Shown in pieces: positions 24,124 to 34,400 of a stretch of DNA of 64,000 nt. The stretch spans positions 179,410 through 243,409 of the forward strand of contig JANMYM010000012.1 in assembly GCA_031382085.1 (NCBI GenBank). The letters run 5' to 3'. The translations under genes were made by a program, and so were the position numbers. Below the pieces are notes generated by a model. It saw only the letters and a program-made list of their open reading frames with translations, was not told the origin of the DNA and ran no database searches. Each line of letters begins with the position of its first letter. The stretch's first letter is position 1. The stretch is from UBA964 sp031382085. GTDB taxonomy: Bacteria > Pseudomonadota > Gammaproteobacteria > Steroidobacterales > Steroidobacteraceae.

Positions 24124-26178
24124 ATGAGCAAGAGCAAACGCGCTTTCATTGTTTTATTGTTGGCAGTCGGCTGGCCCTCAGGCGCCTGCGCCGTCGACGG
24201 CGAACCGCTGGCCGAGGTGCTGGTGACCGCCAGCCTGCGCAGAGTTCCGTTGCTGCAATTGCCCAATAGCGTGACCGTGCTGGATGCGACCCGCCTGGCC
24301 CAGTCCGGCCGCGAACACCTGCAGGACGTCCTGCCCCTGGTGCCCAACCTGAACTGGGCGAGCGGCACATCGCGGCCGCGCTACTTCCAGCTGCGGGGCG
24401 TCGGCGAGACGGAGCAGTGGCAGGGCGCGCCCAATTCTTCGGTGGGGTTCCTGATCGATGACATCGATTTCTCCGGTGTCGGCATGCCCGCGGGCAGTTT
24501 TGACCTGGGACAGGTCGAGGTGCTGCGGGGACCGCAGGGCACGAGCCATGGTGCCGGTGCGCTTGCGGGCCTGATCGCGCTGCGCGGGCGTGAACCGACC
24601 GCGGGGTTCGAGTCCGCGCTGCAGCTGACCGCAGGCGACTTCGCGACCCGCTCGATTGCCGCAATGCTCAGTGGCCCGCTCGCTTCGCCGGACTTGTTAG
24701 GTCGATTGAGTGTACAGCGTCACCGCAGCGACGGTTTTCGGCGCAATCTGACGCTGCAGCGCAATGACACCAACGGCTATGACGAAACTTTTGCCCGCGG
24801 CAAGCTGCACTACCGCATCGCTGAGCGCACCCGACTCGTCCTGAGCGGCCTGTGGGCCGATCTCGACAACGGCTACGACGCCTTTGCGCTCGATAATTCC
24901 CGCAACACGCGTTCCGACCAGCCGGGCCGTGACGCGCAGCGTTCCCTCGGTGCGTCAGCGGTGCTTGAACACGAATTGCGCAACGGCTCCAGCCTGCGCA
25001 GTGTAAGCGCGCTGGCCGATTCCAGCATCGTCTACGGTTTTGACGGCGACTGGAGCGCCGCGCCGGATAACGATTTCACGTCCAGCATCGATCGTGCGCA
25101 TCGCGTTGTCAGCCAGGACCTGCGCTGGATGTCCGCCGCCAGGGGCGGCTGCGCGCCGTGCTGGGTGCTGGGACTGTATGGCCAGAACCTGCGCGAAACG
25201 CTCGCGCAACTGGACCTTTACAACGGCGATGTCTATCGCGAGCTAACAAGTGAGTACCGGGCGGACAACGTCGCGGGCTACGGGCAGCTGGAGTTTGACT
25301 GGTCACCAGCCACGCGCCTGACCGTGGGGCTGCGGCGCGAACAGCGCAGCGTCCGCTACCAGGATACCGATGCGACGCGCTTCCAGCCGCGCGACCGCAT
25401 GACGGGTGGGCAGCTGAGCCTCGCGCATGTCTGGGGTGGCGGCGCTGCGCGGCTGAGCCGGCGTTGGTATGCCAGCCTCGCGCGCGGTTACAAAGCCGGG
25501 GGATTCAATATCGGCGCGGCCGTGCCTGCTGCGCAGCGCGGCTACGGTCCCGAATTTCTGTGGAGTGCGGAAACCGGTTTGAGCGCCGCGAGCGGCGATG
25601 GCCGTTGGCAGGCGCGCCTCGCGCTGTTCGCGATGCGGCGGCGCGCGCAGCAGGTGGCCACCTCGTTGCAGCTCGATCCGGCGGACCCGCTGTCGTTCCT
25701 GTACCTCACCACTAACAACGGCCACGGTCGCAACGACGGACTGGAAGCCGAAGGCCGCTGGCAGCTGACGGAGCGCCTGAGTCTCGCCGGTTCGTTAGGA
25801 CTGCTGCGTGCGCGCCGCGGCGACGGCCGGGATCAGGAACATGCGCCGCGCCGGCAGCTCTCGGTCAGCGTCGACTTGCGGCAGCCGCAGGGCTGGTTCA
25901 TGCACGCCGATGCGCAGCAGGTCAGGCGTTTCTATTTTTCGGACAGTCATGACCAGGTGTCGACGCCGTACATGCTGGTCAACCTGAAAGCGGGCATCGA
26001 GCGCGGCCCCTGGTCCGGGACACTGTGGCTGAAAAATGTCTTGAATGAGCGCTATGCGCAACGCGGCTTTTTCTTCGGCAATGAACCGCCGGATTTTCCC
26101 GAGAAACTCTATCTGCAGCAGTCCGATCCGCGTCAGGTTGGGCTCACGTTGAGTTACCAGTTCAGTCAGTCGCCATGA
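24124..26178 (+). CDS. TonB-dependent outer membrane receptor, probable thiamine/precursor uptake
   Basis: A 684-residue TonB-dependent receptor. A signal peptide (MSKSKRAFIVLLLAVGWPSG then ACA) precedes EVLVTASLR, a TonB-box-like segment. The plug runs through SVTVLDATRL and LGQVEVLRGPQGTSHGAGAL (the conserved RGPQ motif) up to about residue 160, and a 22-strand-type barrel fills the rest, ending GLTLSYQF plus a short tail. Because translation is controlled by a TPP riboswitch and the next genes encode a PnuC-type transporter and a kinase, it most likely imports thiamine or a close precursor across the outer membrane. It overlaps the transporter gene by 4 bp. Confidence 0.88.
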   Translation: MSKSKRAFIVLLLAVGWPSGACAVDGEPLAEVLVTASLRRVPLLQLPNSVTVLDATRLAQSGREHLQDVLPLVPNLNWASGTSRPRYFQLRGVGETEQWQGAPNSSVGFLIDDIDFSGVGMPAGSFDLGQVEVLRGPQGTSHGAGALAGLIALRGREPTAGFESALQLTAGDFATRSIAAMLSGPLASPDLLGRLSVQRHRSDGFRRNLTLQRNDTNGYDETFARGKLHYRIAERTRLVLSGLWADLDNGYDAFALDNSRNTRSDQPGRDAQRSLGASAVLEHELRNGSSLRSVSALADSSIVYGFDGDWSAAPDNDFTSSIDRAHRVVSQDLRWMSAARGGCAPCWVLGLYGQNLRETLAQLDLYNGDVYRELTSEYRADNVAGYGQLEFDWSPATRLTVGLRREQRSVRYQDTDATRFQPRDRMTGGQLSLAHVWGGGAARLSRRWYASLARGYKAGGFNIGAAVPAAQRGYGPEFLWSAETGLSAASGDGRWQARLALFAMRRRAQQVATSLQLDPADPLSFLYLTTNNGHGRNDGLEAEGRWQLTERLSLAGSLGLLRARRGDGRDQEHAPRRQLSVSVDLRQPQGWFMHADAQQVRRFYFSDSHDQVSTPYMLVNLKAGIERGPWSGTLWLKNVLNERYAQRGFFFGNEPPDFPEKLYLQQSDPRQVGLTLSYQFSQSP

Positions 26179-26771
26179 GCGGCTTGCTGCGGCAGTTTCA
26201 GGCGGTCAGCGGTGCGGAAGCACTGGCCCTGGTCACGGGTATTGGCTATGCGCTGCTGGCGGTGCGGCACAGCCGCTGGTGCTGGGCGTCCGGCGCTATC
26301 AGTTCCGCGTTGTTAGCCTGGCTGGCCGCCCGGCAGCAGCTGCCGATGCAGGCGATCATGCAGGCGAGCTATGTGGCGTTTTCCATCTATGGGTTCTGGT
26401 CCTGGACGCGTGCGGCAGGCAGCGCGGCCAGTCCGCGCATAACGACCTGGCCGCTGCGCTGGCATCTGCTCGGCCTGCTGAGCATCGCAGTCCTGTGCCT
26501 GCTGGCGGCGCCCTGGCTCGCACGCTACACGCAGGCGGCCTGGCCGCGACTCGACACCGCAATCATGTTAGCCAGTTACCTGGCAACCTGGATGACAGCG
26601 GCCTCCAAGCTGGAAAACTGGGCCTATTGGATCGTCATCGACCTGAGTTCGATGTTGCTCTACAGCGCGCAGGGATTGCAGTTGGCGGCGGTGCTTTATG
26701 TGGTTTACGCGGCAATCGCGGTGGTCGGCCTGCGCAGCTGGTGGCTGCGCTGGCGGAGCGCGTCGGCGTGA
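26175..26771 (+). CDS. pnuT: PnuC-family transporter, probable thiamine transporter (PnuT)
   Basis: A 198-residue inner-membrane protein with about seven helices. YVAFSIYGFWSWTRAAG near residue 70 and NWAYWIVIDLSSMLLYSAQGL near 150 match the PnuC family, whose members move vitamin precursors by facilitated diffusion and rely on a kinase for trapping. The TPP riboswitch upstream and the kinase downstream point to thiamine rather than nicotinamide riboside. It overlaps the receptor (ATGA) and the kinase (GTGA) by 4 bp each, so the three are coupled. Confidence 0.85.
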   Translation: MSGLLRQFQAVSGAEALALVTGIGYALLAVRHSRWCWASGAISSALLAWLAARQQLPMQAIMQASYVAFSIYGFWSWTRAAGSAASPRITTWPLRWHLLGLLSIAVLCLLAAPWLARYTQAAWPRLDTAIMLASYLATWMTAASKLENWAYWIVIDLSSMLLYSAQGLQLAAVLYVVYAAIAVVGLRSWWLRWRSASA

Positions 26772-27595
26772 CGCACGATTGGCGGCGGCTCGTGCCGGGT
26801 TGGCGCTCCGACAGCCCCTTGTTAGAGTGCTGCGAGCTCGGGCAGGGTAGTGGCGGCGACGTCTGGCGCGTGTCGACTGCGCAGGGGAGTTGGGTCGTCA
26901 AGCAACACCGGCTTGACGACTTTGCGGTCGACTTGCGGCGCACGCGGGAACTGCAAAATCTTGCTGCGCAGCAAGGACTCGCGCCGCGCATCGTGGCGAT
27001 CGATCTCAGCAGCGGCATTGAAGTATCGGCGTGGCTGCGCGGTGAGGTAGCGACAGTTGCGAACTTTGAGCAAGCCGATTACCTGCAGCGTGTCGCGCAA
27101 CGTCTGGGCGATTTGCACAGGATCCCGGTGCCGCCCGGCTGGGCGCTGCGGGCCGACTGGCGGTTCGACATCCTGCGGCATGTGCAGTTGCGCTGGCGCC
27201 GACTGCAGGCGCTGGTCGCGGCGGCCGACATCCGTCCGCTGGCAGTGCGTGTGCAGGCGGCCGCGGCGCAATTCGCGGTCACTCAGAACCAGCAGCGCCC
27301 GTTGTCGCTGCTGCACCTGGATGTGCATGCCGGCAATTTGTTAGCTGGCGGCGAACTGGTATTGCTCGACTGGGAATACGCGAGTCTCGGCGACCCCCTC
27401 TGGGACCTGGCGTCCTGGCTGGCGCCGCTGGCCATCGATGAGCGCAAGGGCCTGCAACTGATCCGGGCGGCGGGACGCGCGGGCGATACGAGGTGGCGGG
27501 AACTGTGCGCGGCGCGCGAGCTGTTCAAACTGTTGAATGAACTTTGGCGCCTGGAGCGGCTGCCGGCCTCATTTGCGCTGGCAGCAGCGCAGTAA
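26768..27595 (+). CDS. APH-fold kinase, probable thiamine kinase
   Basis: A 275-residue protein of the aminoglycoside-phosphotransferase/choline-kinase fold. LLHLDVHAGNLL near residue 185 is the catalytic loop (the usual HGD reads HLD), and VLLDWEYASLGDPLWDLAS gives the metal-binding Asp and the D-P-x-x-D-x-A element of ThiK/choline kinases. The GTG at 26768 overlaps the PnuC-type stop as GTGA and starts VTHDWRRLVPGW; a much longer upstream frame through the transporter gene is not credible. Phosphorylating imported thiamine to TMP would trap it in the cell (inference from riboswitch and operon). Confidence 0.82.
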   Translation: MTHDWRRLVPGWRSDSPLLECCELGQGSGGDVWRVSTAQGSWVVKQHRLDDFAVDLRRTRELQNLAAQQGLAPRIVAIDLSSGIEVSAWLRGEVATVANFEQADYLQRVAQRLGDLHRIPVPPGWALRADWRFDILRHVQLRWRRLQALVAAADIRPLAVRVQAAAAQFAVTQNQQRPLSLLHLDVHAGNLLAGGELVLLDWEYASLGDPLWDLASWLAPLAIDERKGLQLIRAAGRAGDTRWRELCAARELFKLLNELWRLERLPASFALAAAQ

Positions 27596-27611
27596 TCTAG
27601 GCAAACTACGC

Positions 27612-27638
27612 CCGCAGCGCGCTCCGCAGGCGCTGCGG
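27612..27638 (+). terminator. Strong hairpin after the thiamine salvage operon
   Basis: CCGCAGCGC and GCGCTGCGG form a perfect nine-base stem around a nine-nt loop, starting 17 bp after the kinase stop. No T tract follows, so it may stop transcription weakly or protect the 3' end. Confidence 0.5.
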
Positions 27639-27674
27639 CACCGTATGTAACCCGATGAAAAGACAGGAATCTCA

Positions 27675-27989
27675 ATGCCCGAGTTGAAAGTTGTCGATCG
27701 CGATGGAGTGGAGCACGCGGTTGCGGCGAAAGCCGACGCGAAGGTGATGGAAGCGCTGCGTGAGCTGGACTACGGCGTCGCGGCGATTTGTGGCGGCATG
27801 TGTTCGTGCGCGACCTGCCACATCTACATCGACCCCGTGTGGCAGGGCAAGCTGCCGGCGGCGATGTCAGACGAACGCGAACTGCTCAGTGAGCTGACAC
27901 ATTACAAACCGAACTCGCGCCTCTCCTGTCAGGTCGAAATGACCGAAGCACTGTCAGGCATGCGGGTCATCATCGCGCCTGACGAGTAA
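27675..27989 (+). CDS. [2Fe-2S] ferredoxin, adrenodoxin type
   Basis: A 104-residue electron carrier. CGGMCSCATC fits C-x5-C-x2-C, and the fourth ligand is in RLSCQVEM, the spacing of adrenodoxin/putidaredoxin-type ferredoxins that serve P450s, Fe-S assembly or hydroxylases. GACAGGAATCTCA before the ATG supplies a ribosome site. The crotonase gene starts 10 bp after the stop, so the pair is probably co-transcribed. No P450 or reductase lies in the window, so the partner is unknown. Confidence 0.92.
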   Translation: MPELKVVDRDGVEHAVAAKADAKVMEALRELDYGVAAICGGMCSCATCHIYIDPVWQGKLPAAMSDERELLSELTHYKPNSRLSCQVEMTEALSGMRVIIAPDE

Positions 27990-27999
27990 GGCGCAGCCC

Positions 28000-28779
28000 A
28001 TGTCCGAATCGACAATTCTGCTTGAACAGCGCGGCCACGTGGCGCTGGTGACGCTGAACCGTCCAGAGAACGCCAATGTGCTGAATCTAGCGATGGGACG
28101 GCAGCTGCTCGATACGGTCATTGCGATCGAGGCGAACCCGGCCGTTCGTGCAGTCGTCATCACCGGCGCGGGCAAGCATTTTTGCTTCGGCGGCGATCTG
28201 CGCGGCATGATGGCACAGGGCGGTGCGGTCGATGCCTATCTCGGCGAGCTGACAGCGTTCCTGCACACGGCGATTTCTCGCCTGGTGCGCATGGACGCGC
28301 CGGTGATTGCTGCCGTAAATGGCACGGCTGCGGGTGGCGGCATTGGCCTCGTCAGCGCGGCTGACCTGTGCGTGTGCGGCAGCGGCAGCAAGTTTTCACT
28401 GGCCTACTCCGGCGTGGCCCTGACCCCGGACTGCAGCAGCTCCTATTTCCTGCCGCGGCTCATCGGTCACCGCCGCGCGCTGGAGCTGATCCTGACCAAC
28501 CGTTTGTTAGGTGCCGAGGAAGCCTTGTCCTGGGGCCTGGTCAACCAGGTCGTGGCCGATGCCGACGTGCTGGCCGAGGCGCTCAGGCTCGCGGACAAAC
28601 TCGCCGCAGGTCCAAAACATGCTTTTGGAAAGGCCAAGCGATTGTTAGCTGCGTCGGCCGGCGCGCTGGAAACTCACCTGGCGCTCGAGGGCCGGACAAT
28701 TGCCAGCCAGGCGGCAACGCCCGAGGGGCAGGAGGGCATTCAGGCCTTCCTCGACAAGCGCAAACCAGGATACTGTTAG
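28000..28779 (+). CDS. Enoyl-CoA hydratase/isomerase family protein
   Basis: A 259-residue crotonase. HFCFGGDLRGM near residue 60 and AAVNGTAAGGGIGLVSAADL near 107 build the oxyanion hole and CoA site. Where classical hydratases have the second catalytic Glu, this protein has LTPDCSSSYFLPRLIG, the Asp-bearing pattern seen in PaaG-like isomerases, so isomerase or ring-opening chemistry is as likely as hydration. It follows the ferredoxin gene by 10 bp and precedes the RraB-like gene by 6 bp. The CoA substrate is not known. Confidence 0.88.
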   Translation: MSESTILLEQRGHVALVTLNRPENANVLNLAMGRQLLDTVIAIEANPAVRAVVITGAGKHFCFGGDLRGMMAQGGAVDAYLGELTAFLHTAISRLVRMDAPVIAAVNGTAAGGGIGLVSAADLCVCGSGSKFSLAYSGVALTPDCSSSYFLPRLIGHRRALELILTNRLLGAEEALSWGLVNQVVADADVLAEALRLADKLAAGPKHAFGKAKRLLAASAGALETHLALEGRTIASQAATPEGQEGIQAFLDKRKPGYC

Positions 28780-28785
28780 GCATTC

Positions 28786-29202
28786 ATGAATTGGTTTTTT
28801 GGTCTGGTGATTGGCGCCGGGGTGCTTGCGGTAGTCAGGATCTACTATCTGGTGCAGAAGGCCAGGAACGCACACCACACGGTTGATTTCGATGAACATC
28901 TGATTGCGCGCCTGCGCGCCGATGGGCTCGATCCTTTCCGGCAACATGCGGTCGATTTTTTCCTGGCGATGCCGGACGATGCGGCAGCTAACAAACTGCT
29001 GGAAGTGCTCAAGGCGCGGGGCATGCAGGGCGATATGCATGCGACTGCGGACGCCGCGGATTTTCCGGTCAGCGTGCACGTCAGCCGGGAACTGCACCTG
29101 ACGGTCAGCGCAATCAAGGCCCTGGCCGCGGAGCTCGGGCAGCTGGCGAGGGAGCATGGCGGCCGCTACGACGGATGGGCCGTTGGCCGTGCGGCGTCGT
29201 AA
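28786..29202 (+). CDS. Membrane-anchored RraB-like protein
   Basis: A 138-residue protein: an N-terminal membrane helix (MNWFFGLVIGAGVLAVVRIYY) and a soluble domain. VDFFLAMPDDAAANKLLEVLKARG and the ending GGRYDGWAVG resemble the RraB family of RNase E inhibitors, in which a paired ferredoxin-like fold contains a D-G-W motif. E. coli RraB is soluble and acidic, so the membrane anchor here is unusual. If the homology is right it could modulate RNase E at the membrane, where RNase E itself is bound (inference). Its last 47 bp overlap the TetR gene if that starts at its first ATG. Confidence 0.6.
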   Translation: MNWFFGLVIGAGVLAVVRIYYLVQKARNAHHTVDFDEHLIARLRADGLDPFRQHAVDFFLAMPDDAAANKLLEVLKARGMQGDMHATADAADFPVSVHVSRELHLTVSAIKALAAELGQLAREHGGRYDGWAVGRAAS

Positions 29203-29800
29203 GCCGGACCGCGAGGAGACCGAAGGCCGCCTGCTGGCTGCTTTTGAAACAGTCTGGAACCGGGATGGCGTCCAGGGACTGGGCGTCAACGCCGTTCTCA
29301 AGGAAGCGGGTGTCGGCAAGAGCTTGCTGTATCGTTATTTTGGCAATTTCACGGGATTGGCCCGCGCCTGGTCGCAGCGCGAGAGTTTTCTGCCCAAGCC
29401 CGGCGTCGTTGATCCGTCTGCGGACGGCCCCGGGGTAACACAGGCCGATCGGCATGTGCGCGCGGCACTTGCCTACGCCAGGGCGCTGCGTAGCCGGCCG
29501 CGTACCTGCGAGTTGTTAGCAGTTGAGTTGCTGCGGCGGTCGGCGATGACTGAGACGCTGGATGCGATGCGCGCCAAATTCGGTCGCGAGATGCGTGAGT
29601 TTGTCATGGCGAGCGGCGCCACTGACAGCCAGCGGGCTTTTGAGTTGTCATTTTTTGTGACCGCAGCGCTGACGTATCTGTCCATGCGCGCGGGCTCGGT
29701 GCCGGAGTATTACGGGCTGAAACTGGATCGCGAAAGCGACTGGCGTCGTATCGAGAGCATGCTGACGGATCTCGCCGGCCGCGTGCTCGCAAACCGCTAG
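29156..29800 (+). CDS. TetR-family transcriptional regulator
   Basis: A 214-residue TetR repressor. The helix-turn-helix lies at residues ~20-65: GRLLAAFETVW, GVNAVLKEAGVGKSLLYRYFGN. The C-terminal ligand domain is helical with no obvious family match. The ATG at 29156 overlaps the RraB-like gene; a GTG at 29189 is an alternative start, 13 bp before that gene's stop, and still keeps the whole DNA-binding domain. It is the last gene of the 27675-29800 group and converges on gpmA 15 bp away. It may control its own operon. Confidence 0.85.
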   Translation: MAAATTDGPLAVRRRKPDREETEGRLLAAFETVWNRDGVQGLGVNAVLKEAGVGKSLLYRYFGNFTGLARAWSQRESFLPKPGVVDPSADGPGVTQADRHVRAALAYARALRSRPRTCELLAVELLRRSAMTETLDAMRAKFGREMREFVMASGATDSQRAFELSFFVTAALTYLSMRAGSVPEYYGLKLDRESDWRRIESMLTDLAGRVLANR

Positions 29801-29815
29801 CCTGACAAACACGGC

Positions 29816-30568
<753 letters not shown>

Positions 30569-30632
30569 GGTGAAGGTCTCTCCCGAATCAGTGGCGTCGC
30601 GATTCTAACATTGGTGACCGTGCGCGGAGCCG

Positions 30633-31454
30633 TCAACCTGCATGGCGGTCGAGGCCCAGAGCGCAGCGGCGCGAGCGGTTTTGCAACGTGGCCTCATAGA
30701 CAGTTTCGTTAGCTGCGCGGCGCTCGCGCGCGGCACTCGGGTGGCACAGGTGCAACGCGATCCCGCCGAACAACAGGCTCTGGCGCCTGATGCCGTTGAA
30801 TTCAAGGCGTGCGCACAGTTCTTTGTCCTCCGGACCCCAGCCGGTGATTTCCTCGTTGAAGCCGTTCACTGCGAACAGGTCCCGGCGCCAGAAGCCCTGA
30901 TTGCAACCCTTGACCGCGATCAGTTTGTTAGCAATATTGCGCAGGCAGTCAGACGCGCGCGGCGCATGCAGCGCATACAGGCGGCGCAGGCCGCCGAGAC
31001 CTGCGCCGGTTGCGGTGGGTACGGGCAACGGCGCGGCAATCAGTTCCCGCGTGCGCGCCTCATCCAGCAGGATGCGTACGCCCTGGGTGTAGCGGCCGAC
31101 TTGCGCGAAACGCTGATGATCGGCGACAAAATGCGGATGCAGCAGCATGTCGCCGTCAACAAACACGATGTAGTCGCCTTGTGCCGCATGGATCGCCATG
31201 TTGCGTGAGCGTGTCAATCGAAAGCCCTGGTGTTCCTGCCACAGATGCCGCACCGGGACTGGGCTTTGGCGGCTGGCGGCGCGCACGACATCTGCCGTGC
31301 TGTCGCTGGAGCCGTCATCGGCTACCAGAATTTCCGCCGGGGACTGCTGCTGCGCGATCGCGGTCGCAAGCACGGCCGCCAATGCCTCGGGGCGCTGGTA
31401 GGTGGTGACCACCAGGCTCAGCGCCGGCCCGTTGCTTGGCACGACGGGCGGCAC
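30633..31454 (-). CDS. Family 2 glycosyltransferase with galactosyltransferase-type C-terminus
   Basis: A 273-residue GT-A enzyme. VVTTYQRPEAL and LVADDGSSDST form the nucleotide site, and FVDGDMLLHPHFV is the metal-binding DxD (DGD). KGCNQGFWRRDLFAVNGFNEEITGWGPEDKELCARLE is the C-terminal motif region of GT27/beta-1,4-galactosyltransferase-like proteins (positions ~180-218). No membrane segment is seen. It starts only 3 bp after the NAD-glutamate dehydrogenase stop, so it is read with that gene although no functional link is obvious. The acceptor is likely a surface glycan. Confidence 0.87.
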   Translation of the reverse strand: MPPVVPSNGPALSLVVTTYQRPEALAAVLATAIAQQQSPAEILVADDGSSDSTADVVRAASRQSPVPVRHLWQEHQGFRLTRSRNMAIHAAQGDYIVFVDGDMLLHPHFVADHQRFAQVGRYTQGVRILLDEARTRELIAAPLPVPTATGAGLGGLRRLYALHAPRASDCLRNIANKLIAVKGCNQGFWRRDLFAVNGFNEEITGWGPEDKELCARLEFNGIRRQSLLFGGIALHLCHPSAARERRAANETVYEATLQNRSRRCALGLDRHAG

Positions 31455-31457
31455 TTG

Positions 31458-34400
31458 TTAGCCGGCGAGCCTGCGCAATGCGTCCACGCCCACCGACAGG
31501 GTCGCGAAATCGGCGCTGCCGCTGCCGCGTATGTCCTTTAGCGTGCGCTGCCAAACGGTCAGTGACGCGCCCAGGCTTGCTAGCCAGCTGGCGATTCGCT
31601 CATCGGCAGTGCCGCGGGACCGGTGCGCGAGTGCGCGTCCGCTCAGGCTGCGTTGCAGCTGGGCCGCGGCATCACGCAAGCCCGAGCGAGCCACCGCCTG
31701 CCACTGACCGTCCACCGGCATGCGTTCGATTTCGGAGCGCAACCAGTCGAGACCAAGAGCGGCGCCGCAACGAAACCAGATGCTGGCGGTTTCCTCGATC
31801 CTGCGGTGGTATTGAGCGGCCAGCTCGGCAATGTCCCAACCCGATCCGAGCGCTTCGATTCTGGCCATGAACCCCGCGAGGTCTTTCGGCACCCCGGCCT
31901 TGTGCAGTGTGGCCAGCGCCTGTTGCTGGTGCTCGCGATCAATGCCGGCCAGCGATTTGTCGAGTGACTGGGCGAGACGTGCCAGAGGATCGGCAAACTC
32001 TTTGACGCGCGCCTCGATGGCGAGCTCTTTGCGGCGCTCGCGCAGCAGCCAGTAGGTGCTGTGGCGCAGTATGCGGCTGGTCTCGGCCATCATGCCGTAC
32101 TGGACCGATGCAGGGATGCTGTTATCCAGCGCCTCGATCCTGGCCCATTGCGCGCGCATGCCAAAGGCTTCGCGCGCGATCGAGTAGGCACGGGTGATTT
32201 CCGCCGGCGTCGCGCCCGTGTCGTCCTGCGCGCGCAAAACAAAACTCGGTCCCATGCGGTTCACCAGGCTGTTAGTCGCCGCGGTCGCAATGATTTCACG
32301 GCGCAAGCGGTGTTTGCCAATTGCGCGCGCAAAGCGCCGGCGTATCGGTTCGGCAAAATAACGCTCCAGTTCGTTGCCGAGGTAGTTGTCCTCGGGAACG
32401 TTTGAATCCAGCAGCTGATTGTTGAGCGAGATCTTGCTGTAGGCTAACAAAACGGCAAGTTCCGGACGCGTGAAACCGACGCCCTGTTTGCGTCGCTCGG
32501 CGATACTCTCATCGTCGGGCAGGTACTCGAGCGCGCGATCGAGTTCTCCGGCCCGCTCCATGCTGCGAATCAGGTACTGCAATTCGGCCATGCGGCGTGA
32601 ACCCTGCGCCTCCAGTGTGCTGATCGCCTGGCTTTGCAGGTAATTGTTGCGCAATACCTGTGCTGCCACCTCGGCGGTCATCCTGGCCAGCAAATGATCG
32701 CGATCACGCCGTTTCAACCGGCCGGCGCGTTCCTCGGGGCTGAGCAGAATCTTCAGATTGACCTCGAGGTCCGAGGTGTTCACGCCGGCCGAGTTGTCGA
32801 TGAAGTCGGTGTTGATGCGGCCGCCGGCCAGTGCGTACTCGACTCTGCCGCGTTGTGAAAAACCGAGGTTGCCGCCTTCGCCAACGACGCGAGCGCGCAG
32901 CTTGCCGCCGTCGATGCGCACCGCATCATTGGCCCGGTCGCGGGCATCCTGGTGGCTTTCAGTGCTGGCCTTGACATAGGTGCCGATGCCGCCGTTCCAC
33001 AGCAGGTCGACTCGCATGCCGAGAATTGCATGGATAACGGCGTTGGGCGCGGCGCTGGCGCCGAGACCTAACATGGTCTGCGCCTCGTTCGACAGGGGAA
33101 TGGCCTTGGCACTGCGCGCAAATATGCCGCCGCCACGCGAAATAAGCCTGCGGTCGTAGTCATCCCAGCTGGATCTGGGCAGGTTGAAGAGTCGCTCGCG
33201 TTCGGCAAAGGAGCGCGCCGCATCCGGCGTCGGGTCGAGGAAAATATGCTGGTGATTGAAGGCCGCCTGCAGGCAGATGTGCTTCGACAACAGCATGCCG
33301 TTGCCAAAAACGTCACCGGCCATGTCGCCGACGCCTGCCACCGTGAAGTCCTGTTCCTGGGTATTGATGCCCAGTTCCCGAAAATGGCGTTTCACGCACT
33401 CCCACGCGCCGCGCGCCGTGATGCCCATTTTCTTGTGGTCGTAACCAGCGGAACCGCCGGAGGCGAACGCATCCCCCAGCCAGAAGCCGTGATCAACCGA
33501 GATCTTGTTAGCAATGTCGGAGAAGGTGGCGGTGCCCTTGTCGGCGGCGACGACCAGATAGGGATCGTCGGGGTCGCGCCTAACAACTGACTGCGGCGGG
33601 ACGATCTTGCCGTCCACGATATTGTCGGTCACGTCGAGCAGCCCGCGGATGAAAATCTGGTAGCTGGCGATGCCCTCGGCCTGGACAGCATCGCGATTTG
33701 CCCCGACCGGCATCTGCTTCGGAAAGAAGCCGCCTTTGGCGCCTACCGGCACGATCAATGTGTTCTTGACGTTCTGGGCCTTCATCAGCCCTAACACTTC
33801 GGTGCGGAAATCTTCGCGGCGATCCGACCAGCGTATGCCACCGCGCGCGACCTGTCCCATGCGCAGGTGCACGCCCTCGACGCGGGGCGAGTACACGAAA
33901 ATTTCGAATTTAGGCCGTGGCGGCGGCAGGTCCGGGATCTGCCGCGGATCGAATTTGAATACAACATACGACTTGGCAGCGCCCTTGGCATCTGCCTGAT
34001 AGAAATTGCTACGCAACGTTGCCGCAATGACCGCAAGGTAGGCACGCAGTATCCGGTCGTCGTCAGCGCTGGTCACGGCATCCAGCGCCTTGTGGATGGC
34101 GGCGATGGCGGACTTGACGGCTGGCTCGCGTGCGCCGCGGAACTGCGGCGCGAACTGCGCGCTGAACAATTCGAGAAACTGCCGCGCAATGCCCGCATGC
34201 GTCGCCAGCACGCGCTCCATGTTGGCCTGGCTGAACGGCAGGCCGGTCTGCAGCAGATAGCGGCAATAGGCCCTCAGGATCACGATCTCGCGCGCGTTCA
34301 GTCCGGCACCTAACAACAGGCGGTTGAAGCCGTCGTTTTCCACGTCGCCGCGCCAGGCGGCGAGAAAGCCCTCGTTGAAGCGTGCTTCGACTGCAGCGAT

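Noticed and set aside
26279..26767. A kinase start inside the PnuC-type gene, giving a 438-residue protein
   Set aside because: The first 163 residues are an out-of-frame reading of the transporter. The GTG at 26768 overlaps its stop, as at the preceding junction.
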